NCBI RefSeq assembly: GCF_023169965.1
Contig: NZ_AP025592.1
Location: 4,486,001 to 4,550,000, forward strand
Reading direction: 5' to 3'
Length of the DNA stretch: 64,000 nucleotides
DNA from: Anaeromyxobacter paludicola
Lineage (GTDB): Bacteria; Myxococcota; Myxococcia; Myxococcales; Anaeromyxobacteraceae
Below the pieces are notes generated by a model that worked only from the letters and a program-made list of their open reading frames with translations, made no database searches and had not been told where the DNA came from. Positions 16,968 through 25,608 of this stretch are shown here, in pieces. The position numbers and the translations under genes are program-made. Position 1 is the first letter of the stretch, and every line of letters starts with the position of its first letter.

Positions 16968-17411
16968 TTGGCCGGGCCGTCGGTGCCCGAGGCGCTCCGA
17001 GCCGCGCTCCCCCAGGGGACGCGGCTCGTGCTGTATGACGGCGAGTGCGGCCTCTGCCGGCGGTCGGTGCGGTGGCTGCTGGCGCGCGATCCCCGCGGCC
17101 GGCTCCGGTTCGCGCCGCTGCAGGGCGAGACCGCGCGGGCGCTCGGGGTGGCCCCGCGCGAACTCGAGACCGTGCTGCTCGTCGAGGTCGGCCCTGGCGG
17201 CGCGGCGGCGGTGCACGAGCGGAGCGCCGCGATCGCCCGCGCCCTCGGCGCCCTCGGCGGCGGGTGGGCGCTCGCCGGCCGGGCGCTGCGGCTCGCGCCC
17301 CGGCCGCTCGCCGACGCCGGCTACCGGCTCGTCGCGGCGCACCGGCACCGGCTCGGGCCGGCGGCCTGCGCGCTGCCGGGCCCGGACGAGCGGGCCCGCT
17401 TCCTGCCCTAG
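16968..17411 (+). CDS. DCC-family (DUF393) thiol-disulfide oxidoreductase-like protein
   Basis: This 147-residue protein carries the family signature near the N-terminus: VLYDGECGLCRRSVRWLLARD, residues ~21-41, including the D-G-x-C-x-x-C motif. The rest fits the compact thioredoxin-related fold of the family (FAPLQGETARALGV and a C-terminal helical part). The in-frame start is TTG 16968, with a possible GTG at 16983; both leave the motif intact. Members are thought to act in redox reactions through the CxxC pair, but substrates are unknown. It is convergent with htpX. Confidence 0.8.
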   Translation: MAGPSVPEALRAALPQGTRLVLYDGECGLCRRSVRWLLARDPRGRLRFAPLQGETARALGVAPRELETVLLVEVGPGGAAAVHERSAAIARALGALGGGWALAGRALRLAPRPLADAGYRLVAAHRHRLGPAACALPGPDERARFLP

Positions 17412-17423
17412 CGGACCGCGCCG

Positions 17424-18347
17424 CTACGCGTAGCGGACGCCGCGGCGCATCTCGCGCAGCCGGCGCACCCGCTCCTCGATCGGCGGGTGGGTCGAGAGCA
17501 GGTTCATGATGCTCGCGCCCATGCCGTGGAACGGGTTCACGATGAAGAGGTGCGCGGTGGCCGGGCCGCCGTACTCGTAGGGCTGCACCTCGTTGCCGCG
17601 CTCGAGCGCGAGAAGCGCCTCGGCGAGCGGCTCCGGGTCCCCCACCAGCTCGGCGCCCGAGGCGTCGGCGCCGTACTCGCGGGAGCGGGAGACGGCGAGC
17701 TGGATCACCATGGCCACGAGCGGCGCCAGGATGGCCCAGGCGAGCATCTCGAACATGCTGCCGCCGCGGTCGTCGTCGCGGCGCATCCCGCCGAGCATGG
17801 CGCCCCAGCGCACCGCGTAGCCGAGCGAGGAGATGAGGCCGGCCACCGCGGCGGCGATGGTGGAGATGAGGATGTCGCGGTTGCGGACGTGGGAGAGCTC
17901 GTGCGCGAGCACGCCCTCGAGCTGCCGCTTGTCGAGGAGCCGCAGGATGCCCTCGGTGACCGCCACCGCCGCGTGCGACGGGTTCCGGCCCGTGGCGAAG
18001 GCGTTCGGGGTCATCGAGGGGATGACGTAGATGCGCGGCATGGGCATGCCGGCCTTGCGCGTGAGCCGCTCCACGATCTCGTACACGTCGGGGAGCTGCT
18101 CGCGGGTGGCCTCCTGCGCCCGGTGCATCATGAGCGCGATGCGGTCGGAGAACCAGTAGGAGACGAAGTTGAAGACGAGCCCGATGCCGCCGAAGAGCAG
18201 CATCCCGCCCCCGCCGCCGAACGCGTACCCGCCGATGGCGAGCAGCGCGATGAGGAAGCTCATCAGCAGCGCCGTCTTGAAGTAGTTGCGGCCGACCCCC
18301 ATCGAGCGGGGCATGCCGCGGACTGCAGTCGCTTCGTCCCAGGCCAT
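17424..18347 (-). CDS. htpX: HtpX-type membrane zinc metalloprotease (M48)
   Basis: HtpX degrades misfolded membrane proteins. The 307-residue chain has two N-terminal membrane segments (~23-43 and ~48-66), the zinc motif HELSH at 149-153, two later hydrophobic segments (~160-180 and ~200-220), and a downstream Glu-containing SRSREYGADASGAEL that gives the third zinc ligand. The C-terminal STHPPIEERVRRLREM is a family hallmark. ATG 18347 fits a promoter whose predicted transcription start falls on the ATG itself, suggesting a leaderless mRNA. A Gly-rich stretch (FGGGGGML) lies between the first two membrane segments. Confidence 0.92.
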   Translation of the reverse strand: MAWDEATAVRGMPRSMGVGRNYFKTALLMSFLIALLAIGGYAFGGGGGMLLFGGIGLVFNFVSYWFSDRIALMMHRAQEATREQLPDVYEIVERLTRKAGMPMPRIYVIPSMTPNAFATGRNPSHAAVAVTEGILRLLDKRQLEGVLAHELSHVRNRDILISTIAAAVAGLISSLGYAVRWGAMLGGMRRDDDRGGSMFEMLAWAILAPLVAMVIQLAVSRSREYGADASGAELVGDPEPLAEALLALERGNEVQPYEYGGPATAHLFIVNPFHGMGASIMNLLSTHPPIEERVRRLREMRRGVRYA

Positions 18348-18353
18348 GCGCGC

Positions 18354-18381
18354 AACATAACCAGCCAGGGGGCCGGGTCAA
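18354..18381 (-). promoter_or_regulatory. Promoter of htpX
   Basis: On the minus strand TTGACC (18381-18376), a 16-base spacer and TATGTT (18359-18354). The expected start point is at or within a base of the htpX ATG at 18347, so the transcript is probably leaderless. Confidence 0.65.
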
Positions 18382-18509
18382 ACGCCAACCGGCGGCCAGG
18401 CGGCGCGCCGGCCGTCACGCGCCCGTCACACGGCGAAAGGAGGCCCGCGATCTCGCGCGGTTGGCCCTTCCGTGCTAGATGCGAGACCGCGATATCGCAG
18501 AGGTGGGAG

Positions 18510-20561
18510 ATGGGCGTGAAGAGGTCCAAGGCGGAGCGGGTGGCGGGGCGGGGCGACGACGTGCTCCCGGGGCAGCTCGAGCTGGTCCCGGGGGGCGGCG
18601 GAACGCGGAAGCGGGCGTCCGAGAAGGTGGTCGTCCCGGTGGCCCGCTCGCCCCGGAATGCGGCGGCCGAGGTGGTGGAGGAGCCGGCGGTGGAGGCCGC
18701 GCCGGCCCCGGCGCCGAGGCAGAAGCGGCGCGCCACCGCCGAGCAGATGGCGTCGAAGCAGCGCGAGATCTCGATCTCCGAGTTCTTCACCAAGAACCGG
18801 CACCTGCTCGGCTTCGACAACCCGTCGAAGGCGCTCCTCACCACCATCAAGGAGGCGGTGGACAACTCGCTCGACGCCTGCGAGGAGGCCGGCATCCTCC
18901 CGGAGATCACCATCGAGGTGCACGACCTCGGGTTCGAGCAGGCCGGGAAGGCGGACTCGGAGCTCACCAAGGGCGAGGGGCGCTTCCGGGTGGTGATCGA
19001 GGACAACGGCCCGGGCATCGTGAAGGAGCAGGCCCCCAAGATCTTCGGGAAGCTGCTCTACGGCTCCAAGTTCCACCGGCTGAAGCAGAGCCGCGGCCAG
19101 CAGGGCATCGGCATCAGCGCGGCCGCCATGTACGGCCAGCTCACCACCGGGCAGCCCATCGCGGTCACGAGCCGCACCGGGAAGGGCAAGCCGACCCACT
19201 ACTTCGAGATCCAGATCGACACCCGGAAGAACAACCCGGTGGTCACCCGCGACGACAAGCTCGCCGAGTGGCACCAGGAGCACGGCACCCGGGTCGAGCT
19301 CGAGATCGTCGCCAACTGGCAGCAGGGGCAGCGGTTCGTGAACCGCTACGTCGAGCACACCGCGCTCGCGAACCCGCACGCCACCGTCCACTACGTCCGG
19401 CCGAAGCAGCAGCGGCTCAGCTTCCCCCGGGCCACCGACGAGCTCCCCAAGGAGGCGGCCGAGATCAAGCCGCACCCGCACGGCGTGGAGCTCGGCTCGC
19501 TGATGCTCATGGCGGCCGAGTCGAAGAGCCACGACGTGAAGGGCTTCCTCACGAGCGCGTTCAGCCGCGTCTCGCCCATGGTGGCGGACGAGATCCTGAA
19601 GCGCACCGGCTGGAAGAAGAAGGTGCGGCCGCGCGACCTCGCCGAGGACCGCGATCTGGCCGAGGGGCTCCAGAAGGCGATCCAGGCGACGAAGATCATG
19701 GCGCCGCCCACCAACTGCCTCTCGCCCATCGGCGACGCCCTCATGAAGAAGGGGCTCGTCTCCTTCCTCTCGGTCATCGAGACCGAGGGGCCGGAGGAGG
19801 ACCAGCAGCTCGACCTCGACCAGGCGGCCAAGAAGAAGGCCTCCAAGAAGGAGAAGCAGGCCAGGGCCGAGGCGCCGCTCGTCCCCGACGCGCCGCCGGA
19901 GGAGGGGGTCGAGAAGATCAAGGGGCACAACTACTTCATCGCCACCGTGACCCGGCCGCCCAAGGTCTACCGCGGCAACCCCTTCCAGGTGGAGGTGGGG
20001 CTCGCCTACGGCGGCAGCTGGCCGGCCGACAAGTCGATCGAGCTCTTCCGCTTCGCGAACCGCGTGCCGCTGCTCTTCCAGCGCGGCGCCTGCGGGGTCA
20101 CCGAGGCGGTGGTGAAGACCGACTGGCGCAACTACCTCCTGTCGCAGCCCAAGAACTCGCTGCCGGTCGGGCCGATGGCGCTGCTCGTCCACATCGCCAG
20201 CGTCTGGGTGCCGTTCACGAGCGAGTCGAAGGAGGCGGTGGCGCACTACCCGGAGATCATCCGGGAGATCCAGCTCGCGGCGCAGGAGTGCGGCCGCAAG
20301 CTGGCGGCCCACATCCGCAAGCGGCAGCACGCCGACTACGAGGCCAAGCGGCGCAGCCTGTTCGAGCTCTACATCGAGGAGGTGGCGCAGGCGCTCGGCA
20401 AGATCACCGGCAAGAGCCCGCTGCCCATCAAGCGCGACCTGGTGAAGGTGGCGCGCGAGGTGACGGCCACCGAGCTCGAGGAGCAGGACCGCGAGCTCGA
20501 GGAGGCCAGCGAGAAGACGAGCAGGCGCCCGCGCCGGCGCAGCGACGAGGAGGCGGAGTAA
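18510..20561 (+). CDS. top6B: DNA topoisomerase VI subunit B
   Basis: This is the ATPase subunit of the type IIB topoisomerase, which passes one duplex through another with subunit A. GHKL motifs are clear: EAVDNSLDAC (N box, ~115-124), EDNGPGI (G1, ~164-170) and SRGQQGIGIS (G2, ~195-204). Downstream come the helix-2-turn-helix and transducer regions (QATKIMAPPTNCLSPIGD, KVYRGNPFQVEVGLAYGG, FANRVPLLFQ), the expected archaeal-type layout. There is a low-complexity N-terminal extension of about 85 residues and a Lys-rich insert (~445-470). ATG 18510 directly follows GGTGGGAG, so GTG 18516 may be the true start. Subunit A follows 3 bp later. Confidence 0.93.
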   Translation: MGVKRSKAERVAGRGDDVLPGQLELVPGGGGTRKRASEKVVVPVARSPRNAAAEVVEEPAVEAAPAPAPRQKRRATAEQMASKQREISISEFFTKNRHLLGFDNPSKALLTTIKEAVDNSLDACEEAGILPEITIEVHDLGFEQAGKADSELTKGEGRFRVVIEDNGPGIVKEQAPKIFGKLLYGSKFHRLKQSRGQQGIGISAAAMYGQLTTGQPIAVTSRTGKGKPTHYFEIQIDTRKNNPVVTRDDKLAEWHQEHGTRVELEIVANWQQGQRFVNRYVEHTALANPHATVHYVRPKQQRLSFPRATDELPKEAAEIKPHPHGVELGSLMLMAAESKSHDVKGFLTSAFSRVSPMVADEILKRTGWKKKVRPRDLAEDRDLAEGLQKAIQATKIMAPPTNCLSPIGDALMKKGLVSFLSVIETEGPEEDQQLDLDQAAKKKASKKEKQARAEAPLVPDAPPEEGVEKIKGHNYFIATVTRPPKVYRGNPFQVEVGLAYGGSWPADKSIELFRFANRVPLLFQRGACGVTEAVVKTDWRNYLLSQPKNSLPVGPMALLVHIASVWVPFTSESKEAVAHYPEIIREIQLAAQECGRKLAAHIRKRQHADYEAKRRSLFELYIEEVAQALGKITGKSPLPIKRDLVKVAREVTATELEEQDRELEEASEKTSRRPRRRSDEEAE

Positions 20562-20564
20562 GGC

Positions 20565-21668
20565 ATGGCACGCATGGACGCAGTCTCGAAGCAGACCGCC
20601 GCCAAGATCGAGAAGCTGGCGGAGGCGGTGATGCGGACGGTGAAGGGGGGCAACAACCCCTTCGTCGAGATCCCCATCCGCAGCCTCGCCAACGTGAGGT
20701 GGAGCGAGAAGAAGCGGCTCGTCGAGCTCGGGAACCAGCGGCAGAAGCGCTACTTCTTCAACGTCTCGATGGCCAAGAAGTTCATGCAGACGTTCCTGGT
20801 CTCGGACGCCTGCAAGGAGCTCGTCGAGTCCGGCAAGACCACCAGCATCCGTGACCTGTACTACGTCACGAAGCACACCATCGGCGACACGAAGCAGAAC
20901 ACCTTCGAGGAGCAGGACGAGTCGGACCCCATCATCGAGGACCTCGAGGTGGCGCTCGACTCGCTGCGCGAGGAGCTGCACCTCTTCGCCTCGCGCAAGG
21001 GCTCGATGGTCGGCCCCATCACCATCCGCGACTCGGGCGACACCATCGACCTGCGCCGCATGGGCTCGGGCGGCTGGGCGGTGCCCTCCATCGTGGAGGA
21101 GAACATCATCCAGTTCGTCCGCCACGAGGCGAAGTACATCCTGCTCATCGAGAAGGACGCGGTCTGGACCCGCTTCAACGAGGACAAGTTCTGGAAGCGG
21201 GAGCGGTGCATCATCCTCCAGGGCGGAGGCCAGCCGCCGCGCGGGGTGCGGCGCCTCGTGCAGCGACTCCACTCGGAGCTGAAGCTGCCGGTCTACGTGC
21301 TCGTCGACAACGATCCCTGGGGCTTCTACATCTACTCGGTGATGAAGCAGGGCTCCATCAACCTGGCCTACGAGTCGATGCGGATGGCGGTGCCGGACGC
21401 GCGCTTCGTGGGGCTCTCGTCGTTCGACAAGCAGAAGTACAAGCTGCCCGACAACGTGGCCATCAAGATGGACGACGGGGACAACGCCCGGGCGAAGCAG
21501 ATGCTCGCGTACCCCTGGTTCAAGCACGCGAAGTGGCAGCGCGAGATCGCCGAGATGGTGAGCTCGGGGATGAAGTACGAGCTCGAGGCGCTGTCGCGCC
21601 GCGGGATCAGCTTCATCACCGAGGAGTACCTGCCGAAGAAGCTCAAGGACCGGGACTGGCTCGAGTAG
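20565..21668 (+). CDS. top6A: DNA topoisomerase VI subunit A (Spo11-like)
   Basis: This is the DNA-cutting subunit, homologous to eukaryotic Spo11. The 5Y-CAP domain carries the active-site tyrosine in SIRDLYYVTKH (Tyr99 or Tyr100). The Toprim domain has ILLIEKDAVW (Glu ~174) and VLVDNDPWGFYIYS (the DxD-type acidic pair near 223-225) for magnesium. The length, 367 residues, is normal. It starts three bases after top6B, so the two are expressed together. Topoisomerase VI is mainly archaeal and plant, and only scattered bacteria have it, so the pair was probably acquired by transfer; its codon use now matches the neighbours. Confidence 0.93.
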   Translation: MARMDAVSKQTAAKIEKLAEAVMRTVKGGNNPFVEIPIRSLANVRWSEKKRLVELGNQRQKRYFFNVSMAKKFMQTFLVSDACKELVESGKTTSIRDLYYVTKHTIGDTKQNTFEEQDESDPIIEDLEVALDSLREELHLFASRKGSMVGPITIRDSGDTIDLRRMGSGGWAVPSIVEENIIQFVRHEAKYILLIEKDAVWTRFNEDKFWKRERCIILQGGGQPPRGVRRLVQRLHSELKLPVYVLVDNDPWGFYIYSVMKQGSINLAYESMRMAVPDARFVGLSSFDKQKYKLPDNVAIKMDDGDNARAKQMLAYPWFKHAKWQREIAEMVSSGMKYELEALSRRGISFITEEYLPKKLKDRDWLE

Positions 21669-21677
21669 CGGGCGCGG

Positions 21678-21705
21678 TTGACGCGGCGCGCGGCCTGACT
21701 AGACT
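21678..21705 (+). promoter_or_regulatory. Promoter of the small basic protein gene
   Basis: TTGACG (21678-21683), a 16-base spacer and TAGACT (21700-21705). Start of transcription is predicted near 21712, giving a leader of about 30 bases that contains a strong AGGAG. Confidence 0.65.
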
Positions 21706-21741
21706 GCGCGCCACCTCAGGAAACTTTCAGGAGAAACCCCA

Positions 21742-21870
21742 ATGGCCGTCCAGCGCACCAACCGCAGCAAGAAGAAGGTCTCGAACCGCAGCAAGCTCAA
21801 GCGCACCGCCGCCAAGCGGAACCGCAACCTCGGCCTCAAGCGGCGCCGGTCGGCCAAGAAGGCGAAGTAA
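21742..21870 (+). CDS. Very basic 42-residue protein
   Basis: ATG 21742 follows AGGAG at eight bases and has its own promoter. The product starts MAVQRTNRSKKKVSNRSKLK and ends RRRSAKKAK. About 20 of 42 residues are Lys or Arg, there are no acidic residues, and Asn and Ser fill many other places. It has no membrane segment. Such composition implies binding to RNA or DNA, for example ribosome-associated or nucleoid-associated, but I recognise no named family. It lies just downstream of the topoisomerase VI genes. The strong promoter and Shine-Dalgarno argue that it is a real, highly expressed gene. Confidence 0.75.
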   Translation: MAVQRTNRSKKKVSNRSKLKRTAAKRNRNLGLKRRRSAKKAK

Positions 21871-21883
21871 GCCAGGTCCGCGT

Positions 21884-22010
21884 GGCCGCCCCTCCCCCGC
21901 CCTCCCCGCGCGGGCGGGGAGGGAGTGCCGCGGGTCATCTCGCCAGCACTGCGTGAGGAATCGCGGGGTCACCCTCTCCCGCGAAGCGGGGGAGGGCCGG
22001 GGAGGGGGCG
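21884..22010 (-). repeat. Composite REP-like element, inverted orientation
   Basis: GGCCGCCCCTCCCC...GCGGGGAGGGAG followed about 50 bases later by CCCTCTCCCGCGAAGCGGGG...GGGGAGGGGGCGC. This is the reverse complement of the order seen at 5077-5203. It occupies the whole space between two convergent genes and may terminate both. Confidence 0.75.
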
Positions 22011-22011
22011 C

Positions 22012-22833
22012 TCAGCCGACCCGCGCCGCCCGCTCCGGCTCCTCGCCGAAGAAGGGCGCGCAGCGCTCCAGGAACTCCAGCACCAGCGCCCGCTCCTCCG
22101 GCGCGAGCCGCGCCGCGGCCAGCCGGGGGACGGCGTCGCGCGCCTGCGCCACGCTCCGCTCGTAGCCCTCCGGCGCGAGCGTGCCGTCCACGAGCCGGTG
22201 GCGCAGGTAGATGAGCCAGGTCTGCAGGACGTCGGTCATGCAGTAGGCGCCGATGCGGCCGTGGGCGCCGGCGGCGTAGAGCCCCTGCACGTCCGCGCCC
22301 CCGACCCCCGACTTGCCGGGGAGCCCCACCAGCTTGGCGTAGAGGTCGAGCGGGGCCGAGGTGGCCGCCCCGTCGCAGTTGAGCCGCTCGAGCAGGTCCA
22401 CGTGACCGGCGGCGCCCTCGCCGCGCGCCTCGCGGAAGTAGGCCGGGGCCGGAACGCCGAGCTTGAGCGAGCGGAGCTCCAGCACCGGGAGATCGAAGCC
22501 CCGCCCGTGGAAGGTGACCGTGGTCGCGCCCGCGAGCCGCGCCCAGAGCTCCTCGAGGAAGGCCCGCTCGCCCGCGCCGCCGCGCCGGTCGGTCCAGCAG
22601 GCGAGGTCCCGCACCTCGAGGACGCCGTCCCGCTCCACCGCCTCGAGCGTGCAGGCCGCCACCGGGCGGTGGAAGGGCAGGGGCAAGAAGTCGCTCCGGC
22701 CGCCGCGCGCCCGCCGGTCGGCCACGATGCGCCGGACCTGCTCGGCGTAGGGCCGCTCCGGCTCGCCGTCCACCGCGCGCACCAGCGCTTCGTCGGGCAC
22801 CGTCTCGAGGTCGAGGACGAGGTAGCGCGTCAC
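22012..22833 (-). CDS. Predicted 3'-5' exonuclease of the PolB-exonuclease-like family
   Basis: The 273-residue protein matches the DEDDy exonuclease fold of the family related to the proofreading domain of DNA polymerase B. Exo I is VLDLETVPDE (acidic pair in DLE, residues ~8-10), Exo II is VTFHGRGFDLPVLELRS (~105-121), and Exo III is GAYCMTDVLQTWLIYLR with the Tyr-x3-Asp pattern. A conserved HVDLLERL precedes it. It would remove nucleotides from a DNA or RNA 3' end with two metal ions. ATG 22833. No polymerase part is present. The true substrate is unknown. Confidence 0.8.
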   Translation of the reverse strand: MTRYLVLDLETVPDEALVRAVDGEPERPYAEQVRRIVADRRARGGRSDFLPLPFHRPVAACTLEAVERDGVLEVRDLACWTDRRGGAGERAFLEELWARLAGATTVTFHGRGFDLPVLELRSLKLGVPAPAYFREARGEGAAGHVDLLERLNCDGAATSAPLDLYAKLVGLPGKSGVGGADVQGLYAAGAHGRIGAYCMTDVLQTWLIYLRHRLVDGTLAPEGYERSVAQARDAVPRLAAARLAPEERALVLEFLERCAPFFGEEPERAARVG

Positions 22834-22863
22834 GGAGAGGAGTATCGATCCTCCCCCTGACAG

Positions 22864-23976
22864 TCACTGCGGCAGGTGCGCCGGGGCCGCGTCGGCGTAC
22901 CCCTCGCCGTCGAGCGCCTCCATGAACGCGACGAGGTCGTCGGCGTCGCGCTCCGAGAGCGGGAAGCGGAAGATCGCCTCGTCGAGCCCGGGGTTCGGGG
23001 TCCCGCCGCGGGCGTAGTGGAACATCACCTCGCGCAGCGTGGCCATCGACCCGTCGTGCATGTAGGGCGCGTGCCTCGAGCAGTCGCGCAGGGTGGGGGT
23101 CTTGAAGGCACCGAGGTCGCGCGGGTCGTGGGTCACCTCGTAGCGGCCCCGGTCGGCGAACCCCTCCAGCGCCGGCCGGCCCGGCCCGGGATCCTTCCAG
23201 CCCACGCCCAGGTTGTGGAACCTGCCGTCGGTGAAGTTCTGGCCGAGGTGGCACTGGTTGCAGCGGCCGTAGGAGAAGAAGATCGCGAGCCCCCGCCGCG
23301 CCGAGGGCGTCAGCGCCGCCTCGTCGCCGGCGTCGAACCGGTCGAAGGCGGAGTTGCCCGAGAGCCGCGTCGCCTCGTAGGCCGCGAGCGCGTCGACCAC
23401 GCGGTCGAGGGTGATCCGCTCGTCCCCGAACGCCTCGGCGAAGTAGCGCCGGTAGCCCCCGATGCGCGAGACGGTCGCGACCACCTCGTCGTGCGAGGGC
23501 CGGCCCATCTCCACCGGGTTCACCATCGGCCCCTTGGCCTGCTCCTGGAGCGAGGCGGCGCGGCCGTCCCAGAAGTACCGGGGGTAGACGGGGAAGGCGC
23601 CGTTCACGAAGCTCGGCGACTTGCGCGTGCCGGTCTTGCCGGCGATGCCGGTGGAGTGGGGCGTGGTCTCGGAGAAGGCGTGCTCGGGCTTGTGGCAGGT
23701 GGCGCAGGAGACGGTGCCGTCGGCGCTGAGGCGCGGGTCGTAGAAGAGCCAGCGGCCGAGCCGGACCTTCTCCGGGGTGACCGTCACCTGGCCGGCCTTC
23801 CAGTCCACCTCGATGCCGAGCGGGGCCGCCGGGAGCGGCCGGAGCGGGTTGTCGCGCTCCCAGGCCGGGGCGGCGCCGGCCCGCGCCGGGTCGGGCGCGC
23901 CGGTGGAGCGGCAGGCGGCGAGCGCCAGCGCCGCCAGGGCGGCGAGGCGCGCCGCGTGGGTGCGCGACGGAAGCAT
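22864..23976 (-). CDS. Di-haem cytochrome c peroxidase / MauG-family lipoprotein
   Basis: The protein has 370 residues. A lipoprotein signal ends in LAAC (Cys21). Two haem-c sites are present: CATCH (91-95) and CNQCH (239-243). The region between has the family's LFYDPRLSADGTVSCATCH, the KSPSFVNGAFP segment and WDGRAASLQEQAKGP. After the second haem come TPTLRDCSRHAPYMHDGSM and EVMFHYARGG, the usual distal-ligand and calcium-loop region. It would reduce hydrogen peroxide, or modify a partner as MauG does, at the periplasmic face of a membrane. CCGGAGGGAG precedes ATG 23976. It stands alone and does not join the larger redox cluster at 26.9-41.5 kb. Confidence 0.9.
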   Translation of the reverse strand: MLPSRTHAARLAALAALALAACRSTGAPDPARAGAAPAWERDNPLRPLPAAPLGIEVDWKAGQVTVTPEKVRLGRWLFYDPRLSADGTVSCATCHKPEHAFSETTPHSTGIAGKTGTRKSPSFVNGAFPVYPRYFWDGRAASLQEQAKGPMVNPVEMGRPSHDEVVATVSRIGGYRRYFAEAFGDERITLDRVVDALAAYEATRLSGNSAFDRFDAGDEAALTPSARRGLAIFFSYGRCNQCHLGQNFTDGRFHNLGVGWKDPGPGRPALEGFADRGRYEVTHDPRDLGAFKTPTLRDCSRHAPYMHDGSMATLREVMFHYARGGTPNPGLDEAIFRFPLSERDADDLVAFMEALDGEGYADAAPAHLPQ

Positions 23977-24020
23977 GGCTCTCCCTCCGGGGCTTCCCTT
24001 GGCCCACTCGACACGGAGCG

Positions 24021-25535
24021 TCAAGGACCGTTCGGGGCCGGCGCGGGGCCGGGGCGCAGATCCCAGCCGATCCAGAGCGGGCTCCGGTGCAGGAGCCGCG
24101 CGCCGGGGTCGGCCTGTAGCGCGTCGAAGAGCGGCCAGAAGGCGGGGTGGCCGGTGTCGCAGACCACGAAGTCGGCCCCGAAGCCCTCGCGGATGGCGAG
24201 GGCCGGGTGCGGCGGGGGCTGGTGGTCGAGCTGCCACCAGAGCCGGTAGCGCTCCGGATCGTTCTTCAGGAACAGCACCGGGTCGAGCGCCACGAGGAAG
24301 CGCCGCTCCGGCAGGGCCAGCATGAGCTCGCCGGTGGTGAGCCAGTCGCAGGCGAAGACCTGGGCGCCCTCGGGGATGCGGGCGCGCAGGTGCGCCTCCA
24401 CCTCCGGCGAGAAGTCCCGCAGGCGCAGCCGCATCAGCTCGAGCGGCCCGCGGCCGACGAGGCCGGTGAAGGCGAGCGCGATCCCGAGCGCCGCCGCCGG
24501 GAGGGCGCGCCCGCCGCGGCCGCGCAGCGCGAGCGCCAGCGCCGCGAAGGAGAACGGCACGAAGTACTCGACGAAGCGCTGGGTGCGGAAGGTGAGCGCG
24601 CCGAAGGCGAGGGCCGGGAGCGCGAAGGCGAGCGGCACCCAGCCCTCGCGCCGCTCCCGCCAGGCGAGCGCCGCGCCCGCGAGCGCCGCCAGGCCCGGGA
24701 GGAGGGCGAAGCGGAGCGCCTCGGCCGGCGTGAAGGGCAGGTACTCGGTGCCGAGCTCCACGCCGGCCATGCCCGTCCAGGCGGTGCCCATCAGGATCTG
24801 GAAGTTCTGGATCCAGAAGAAGGACAGGATGGCGGGGAAGTTCGGGTGGACGAGCAGCCCGACCGCGAGCCCGCCCGCGGCGGCGAGCGGGGCGCCCCAG
24901 CGCGGCCGCTGCCCGGCGGCGACGCGGGCGAGCTCGGCCAGCGCCACGAGCCCGAGGGCGGTGTGCCAGGCGGTGTAGGCGAGCGGGTAGGCGACGCAGG
25001 CCGCGAAGAGGAGCCCGTGCCGACGGCGCGCCGCCGCCCAGGTGACCGCGGGCGCGAGCGCCATCGAGAGCAGGTGCGGCCGGACCAGCCCGAGCCGCAT
25101 CGCGAAGTAGCCCGAGGAGGCGAGCGCGGCGAGCGCCCAGACGGCGCCGAGCCGCACCCGCTCCGCCCGGAGCACGAGGTAGAGCGAGGAGAGGGCGGCG
25201 AAGCCGCAGAGCGCGCCCACCACCTTGGCGTCCGTCACCCAGTCGAGCCCGGAGAGCGGGACGAGCAGCAGGTGGAAGAGCAGCTCCTTGTCGGCGTAGT
25301 GGCGCGCCAGCCAGCTGAAGGGCGTCCAGGGGAAGGCGTGCAGGAGCCCCTGCGCCCGGATGAGCCGGGCCACGGCGACGTGGTAGGCGGTGTCGGCGTC
25401 CCAGGGGATGGGCGTCCAGGCCTGCAGCGCGGCCGCGGCCGCGAGGAGGGCGAGGAGCCCGCCGGCGAGCGCGAGCCGGGCCCGCGCCGGCGAGGCGTGG
25501 GGGACCGGGGGCAGCGGCGAGGAGGTCGCGTCCAA
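24021..25535 (-). CDS. Polytopic membrane protein, GT-C-like
   Basis: The 504-residue protein has about 11-12 hydrophobic segments in residues ~20-385 and a soluble C-terminal domain of about 115 residues (EGAQVFACDWLTTGELMLAL ... DFVVCDTGHPAFWPLF). The first exterior loop holds WDADTAYHVAVARLI, an Asp motif typical of GT-C glycosyltransferases, and later RHYADKELLFHLLLVP. That pattern and topology suggest a lipid-linked sugar transferase, though no named family is certain. TTG 25535 is chosen because AGGA lies nine bases before it and the longer frame would overlap the divergent DUF1015 gene. Confidence 0.65.
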   Translation of the reverse strand: MDATSSPLPPVPHASPARARLALAGGLLALLAAAAALQAWTPIPWDADTAYHVAVARLIRAQGLLHAFPWTPFSWLARHYADKELLFHLLLVPLSGLDWVTDAKVVGALCGFAALSSLYLVLRAERVRLGAVWALAALASSGYFAMRLGLVRPHLLSMALAPAVTWAAARRRHGLLFAACVAYPLAYTAWHTALGLVALAELARVAAGQRPRWGAPLAAAGGLAVGLLVHPNFPAILSFFWIQNFQILMGTAWTGMAGVELGTEYLPFTPAEALRFALLPGLAALAGAALAWRERREGWVPLAFALPALAFGALTFRTQRFVEYFVPFSFAALALALRGRGGRALPAAALGIALAFTGLVGRGPLELMRLRLRDFSPEVEAHLRARIPEGAQVFACDWLTTGELMLALPERRFLVALDPVLFLKNDPERYRLWWQLDHQPPPHPALAIREGFGADFVVCDTGHPAFWPLFDALQADPGARLLHRSPLWIGWDLRPGPAPAPNGP

Positions 25536-25608
25536 GCCGCGGCATCCTAGCCGATGCGGGGCGTCCGGGGGCGTCGCGCCGGGCCGGGCGTTGGTGTAGG
25601 AGAACGTG

